This document shows positions 12,714 through 15,259 of a DNA stretch of 15,259 nt, one piece after another. The stretch is from positions 1 to 15,259 of the forward strand of contig CANKBT010000029.1 of the NCBI GenBank assembly GCA_947479995.1. Direction: 5' to 3'. Source of the stretch: Frankiaceae bacterium (lineage in GTDB: Bacteria > Actinomycetota > Actinomycetes > Mycobacteriales > SCTD01). The translations under genes and the position numbers were made by a program. Within the stretch, counting starts at the first letter, position 1; each line of letters starts with the position of its first letter. Under the pieces are notes generated by a model. It worked only from the letters and a program-made list of their open reading frames with translations. It made no database searches and was not told the DNA's origin.

Positions 12714-13937
12714 CTACTCGATGAGCTCGAAGATCTTGAAGATGGGCATGTAGAGGGCGACGATCATGGAGCCGACGATGCCGCCGAGGAACGCGATCAT
12801 CAACGGCTCGATGAGGGCCGTGAGCGACTCGGTGGTGGACTCGACCTCCTGGTCGTAGAACTCGGCGATCTTGCCCAGCATGGTGTCGAGGGCGCCGGTC
12901 TCCTCGCCGACCGCCATCATCTGCACCACCATCGGCGGGAACACGGGGTGCTCGGTCAGCGGAGCGGCCAGCGACTCGCCCTGGCGCACGCTCTCCTGCA
13001 CCGCCCGGGTCGCCCGGGCCAGCACGACGTTGCCGGTGGTGTCGGCCACGATGTCCAGGCTCTGCAGGATCGGCACGCCGGACTTCATCATCGTGCCGAG
13101 GTTGCGCGAGAAGCGCGTGAGCGCGATCTTGCGGAACAGCTCGCCGAAGACCGGCAGCTTGAGCTTCAGCGGGTCGACCACGTTGCGCACGCGCAGGTCG
13201 TGCTTGACCTTCTTCCAGACGAACAGCCCGATCAGCGCGAGCACGACGAGCGGCCCGATGATGATCTTCAGGCTCGCCGAGAGGGCCACGAGCACCCGGG
13301 TCGGGAACGGCAGGGTGCCTCCCAGCGAGTCGAACAGCGACTCGAAGGTCGGGACGATGAACAGCAGCATGCCGATGACCGCGACGACGGCGATGCACAG
13401 GACGACGACCGGGTACGTCATCGCGCTCTTGACCTTGCCGCGCAGCCGGACCTCGGCCTCGTAGTTGTTCGCGATCTGCAGCAGCACCGCGTCGAGGAAG
13501 CCGCCGATCTCGCCGGCCTTGCACATGTTCACCATGAGCGGCGGGAAGGCGTCCTGGTGCTTGCTCATGGCGGCGGACAGCGACGAGCCGGTCTCGATGT
13601 CGTTGCGGACCTCGCCGAGGACCCGGGCGAGCTCCTTGTTCTCGGTCTGCTCGACCAGGATGCTCAGGGAGCGCAGCAGGGACAGCCCGCTGTTGATCAT
13701 GGTCGCGAACTGGCGCGCGAAGACCGCGAGGTCCTTGAGCTTGACCTTGGGCTTGCCGAACCCCGGGATCTTGATCTCGGTGTTCATGCCGCCGCCGGTC
13801 TTGTCGATGCTGACCGGGGCGTAGCCCATCGTCTTCAGCTTCTGCGCGACCTGCGCGGGCGTCTCGGCGTCGATCTTGCCGGTCTTCATCTGCCCGCTCT
13901 TGTCGCGGACCTTGTACTCGTACGTGGCGGTAGCCAT
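12714..13937 (-). CDS. pilC: Type IV pilus platform protein PilC
   Basis: PilC is the polytopic inner-membrane protein on which the PilB and PilT motors act. The 407 residues match the family length. The N-terminus MATATYEYKVRDKSGQMKTG is the typical PilC/GspF opening. Two T2SSF repeats follow: ARQFATMINSGLSLLRSL (about 74-91) and FSRNLGTMMKSGVPILQSLDI (about 275-295). Each ends in the GE.TG / GEIGG type motif (MCKAGEIGGFLD, MAVGEETGALD) before membrane helices, and the last helix is near the C-terminus (MIAFLGGIVGSMIVALYMPIFKI). I chose ATG at 13937, with GAGGAG upstream and an 11-base gap after pilT; an upstream start at 13994 would overlap pilT and add no conserved residues. Confidence 0.95.
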   Translation of the reverse strand: MATATYEYKVRDKSGQMKTGKIDAETPAQVAQKLKTMGYAPVSIDKTGGGMNTEIKIPGFGKPKVKLKDLAVFARQFATMINSGLSLLRSLSILVEQTENKELARVLGEVRNDIETGSSLSAAMSKHQDAFPPLMVNMCKAGEIGGFLDAVLLQIANNYEAEVRLRGKVKSAMTYPVVVLCIAVVAVIGMLLFIVPTFESLFDSLGGTLPFPTRVLVALSASLKIIIGPLVVLALIGLFVWKKVKHDLRVRNVVDPLKLKLPVFGELFRKIALTRFSRNLGTMMKSGVPILQSLDIVADTTGNVVLARATRAVQESVRQGESLAAPLTEHPVFPPMVVQMMAVGEETGALDTMLGKIAEFYDQEVESTTESLTALIEPLMIAFLGGIVGSMIVALYMPIFKIFELIE

Positions 13938-13948
13938 GGCAGCGCTCC

Positions 13949-15259
13949 TCAGCCTCGGCCGCAGAGCCGGTTGAAGTCCTCGACGTGGTGGCACTTCTCG
14001 AGCGCCGCGTCGTACGTGACCTTGCCTGTGCGGACCAGTTCAGCGAGGTGGCTGTCCATGGTCATCATCCCGTGCTTCGCCCCGGCCTGGAGGGCCGAGT
14101 AGATCTGGTGGGTCTTGCCCTCGCGGATGAGGTTGCGGATGGCGGGCGTCGCCGTCATGACCTCGACCGCGACGACGCGGCCCTTGCCGTCCGCGGTCTT
14201 GAGCAGCTGCTGGCAGACCACGCCCTGCAGCGCGCCGGCGAGCTGCACGCGCACCTGCTGCTGCTGCTCCGGCGGGAAGACGTCGATGACGCGGTCGATG
14301 GTCTGCGCGGCGTCCTGCGTGTGCAGCGTCGCCATGACCAGGTGACCGGTCTCGGCCGCGGTGAGGGCGATCTCGATGGTCTCGAGGTCGCGCATCTCGC
14401 CGACGAGGATGATGTCGGGGTCCTGGCGCAGCACGTGCTTGAGCGCGTTCTTGAACGACCAGGTGTCCTCGCCGACCTCGCGCTGGTTGACCAGGCAGCC
14501 CTTGTGGTCGTGGAGGAACTCGATCGGGTCCTCGACGGTCATGATGTGGTCGCGCCGGTTGCGGTTGGCCAGGTCGACCACGGCCGCCAGCGTCGTCGAC
14601 TTGCCCGAGCCGGTCGGGCCGGTGACCAGCACGAAGCCGCGGGGCAGCATCGCGAAGTTGGCGACGGTCGGCGGGACGCCGAGGTCCTCGAGCTTCTTGA
14701 TGTCGTACGGGATGAGGCGGAAGGCCGCGCCGAGGTTGTCCTTCTGGCGGTAGAGGTTGACGCGGAAGCGGGCCTTGCCCGGCAGCGAGTACGCGAAGTC
14801 CAGCTCGAGGGCCTCCTCGAACTTCTCGCGCTGCTTCTGCGACAGGACGGCGTACATCGTGTTCTGCACGGTCTGCGGCGTCAGCGCCTGGTGCCCGTCC
14901 AGCGGCACGAGGTGGCCGTTCTTGCGCACGGTCGGCGGGGCGCCGACGGACAGGTGCAGGTCCGAGCAGCCCTGGTCGAGCACCTCGACGAGCAGGTCCG
15001 ACAGGAAGCTGCTGTCCTCGCTCGTGTCCTCGGCGCCGACGCGGACCGCCTGCTCGACGACCTGCTCGTGCGCGGGCACCGCCTCCTCGGGGGCGAGGCG
15101 CGCGACGTGGTCGGTGACCAGGGGCGGCAGCGCCGGCTCGGGCGCGTCCTCCGGGCGGGCGAGCACCGAGGTGGCGGCGGCGACCGGCGCGACCAGCGGC
15201 TGCGCGGGCGCGGCGACCGCCGGCGCGGCGACGGGCGCCGCCGGCACGGGCGGCGCGAC
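13949..15259 (-). CDS. pilT: Pilus retraction ATPase PilT (5' end off the right edge)
   Basis: PilT is the hexameric ATPase that depolymerises the pilus. The frame is open to the window edge, so the start is not determined; 436 residues are visible. The first 75 or so are an Ala/Pro/Val-rich extension not found in ordinary PilT, which is about 345-370 residues long. The core begins near SSFLSDLLVEVLDQGCSDLHLSVG. Walker A GPTGSGKST lies at about 14597-14623, followed by the Asp box (MTVEDPIEFLHD), Walker B (DIILVGEMRD) and His box (TGHLVMATLHT). The motif AIRNLIREGK, typical of PilT and tied to retraction, is intact, which argues against PilB. It is followed 11 bases later by pilC. The extension ATPase PilB is not visible and may lie further right. 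Confidence 0.93.
   Translation of the reverse strand, partial: VAPPVPAAPVAAPAVAAPAQPLVAPVAAATSVLARPEDAPEPALPPLVTDHVARLAPEEAVPAHEQVVEQAVRVGAEDTSEDSSFLSDLLVEVLDQGCSDLHLSVGAPPTVRKNGHLVPLDGHQALTPQTVQNTMYAVLSQKQREKFEEALELDFAYSLPGKARFRVNLYRQKDNLGAAFRLIPYDIKKLEDLGVPPTVANFAMLPRGFVLVTGPTGSGKSTTLAAVVDLANRNRRDHIMTVEDPIEFLHDHKGCLVNQREVGEDTWSFKNALKHVLRQDPDIILVGEMRDLETIEIALTAAETGHLVMATLHTQDAAQTIDRVIDVFPPEQQQQVRVQLAGALQGVVCQQLLKTADGKGRVVAVEVMTATPAIRNLIREGKTHQIYSALQAGAKHGMMTMDSHLAELVRTGKVTYDAALEKCHHVEDFNRLCGRG

Noticed and set aside
12247..12753. Possible small gene (168 codons, plus strand) in the pilA-pilC gap
   Set aside because: The translation is Arg/Pro/Ala-rich with no motif, and the region is explained by the promoter, riboswitch and terminator on the minus strand.
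13938..13994. Upstream start for pilC overlapping pilT by about 45 bases
   Set aside because: The extra residues are not conserved PilC sequence, and ATG at 13937 has a good ribosome site.
12210..14102. Plus-strand open frame of 630 codons across the pilA-pilC gap and pilC
   Set aside because: It runs antisense through the terminator, riboswitch-like region and conserved pilC, and its composition is shadow-like.
1..15259. CRISPR arrays, tRNA or rRNA genes, insertion sequences
   Set aside because: I saw no regularly spaced repeats, tRNA-like folds, transposase motifs or terminal inverted repeats.

Overview
The window is GC-rich DNA from an actinobacterium. Nearly every third codon position is G or C, there are many GTG starts, the layout is monoderm with no secretin gene, and the shikimate genes are in the actinobacterial order. 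Every gene I can support lies on the minus strand, so transcription runs from the right end to the left. The window holds most of a type IV pilus (T4P) locus followed directly by a four-gene shikimate block.

Right to left: (1) pilT (retraction ATPase, 5' end off the window) and pilC (platform protein), closed by a strong hairpin at 12656-12694. (2) A 500-base gap containing a sigma-28-like promoter and a sequence that closely matches a class I cyclic di-GMP (GEMM-I) riboswitch. This is followed by pilA, the major pilin, and a second strong hairpin at 11724-11757. (3) A minor-pilin operon with its own sigma-28-like promoter: a short PilA paralogue, a 614-residue PilW-like prepilin, a 224-residue prepilin and a 492-residue PilX-like protein, then the prepilin peptidase pilD. 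(4) A third sigma-28-like promoter, a leader with competing hairpins, then pilM, pilN, pilO and a PilP-like gene (the alignment complex). Only 18 bases later comes aroC-aroK-aroB-aroQ, linked to each other by 4-base GTGA overlaps; aroQ runs off the left edge.

How it works together: PilD processes the prepilins, PilC and the ATPases drive assembly and retraction, PilM/N/O and the PilP-like protein form the membrane alignment complex, and the minor pilins probably prime and cap the fibre. The extension ATPase PilB is not in the window; it may lie to the right. The aro genes supply steps 2, 3, 5 and 7 of chorismate synthesis.

Most notable points: the apparent c-di-GMP riboswitch in front of pilA; a shared promoter motif CTCAAG-N17-CGAWG with identical spacing before pilA, the minor-pilin operon and pilM; and the joining of pilMNO(P) to aroCKBQ. 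Together they suggest that pilus production is tied to a motility-type sigma factor and to second-messenger level. These are readings by eye and have not been computed.
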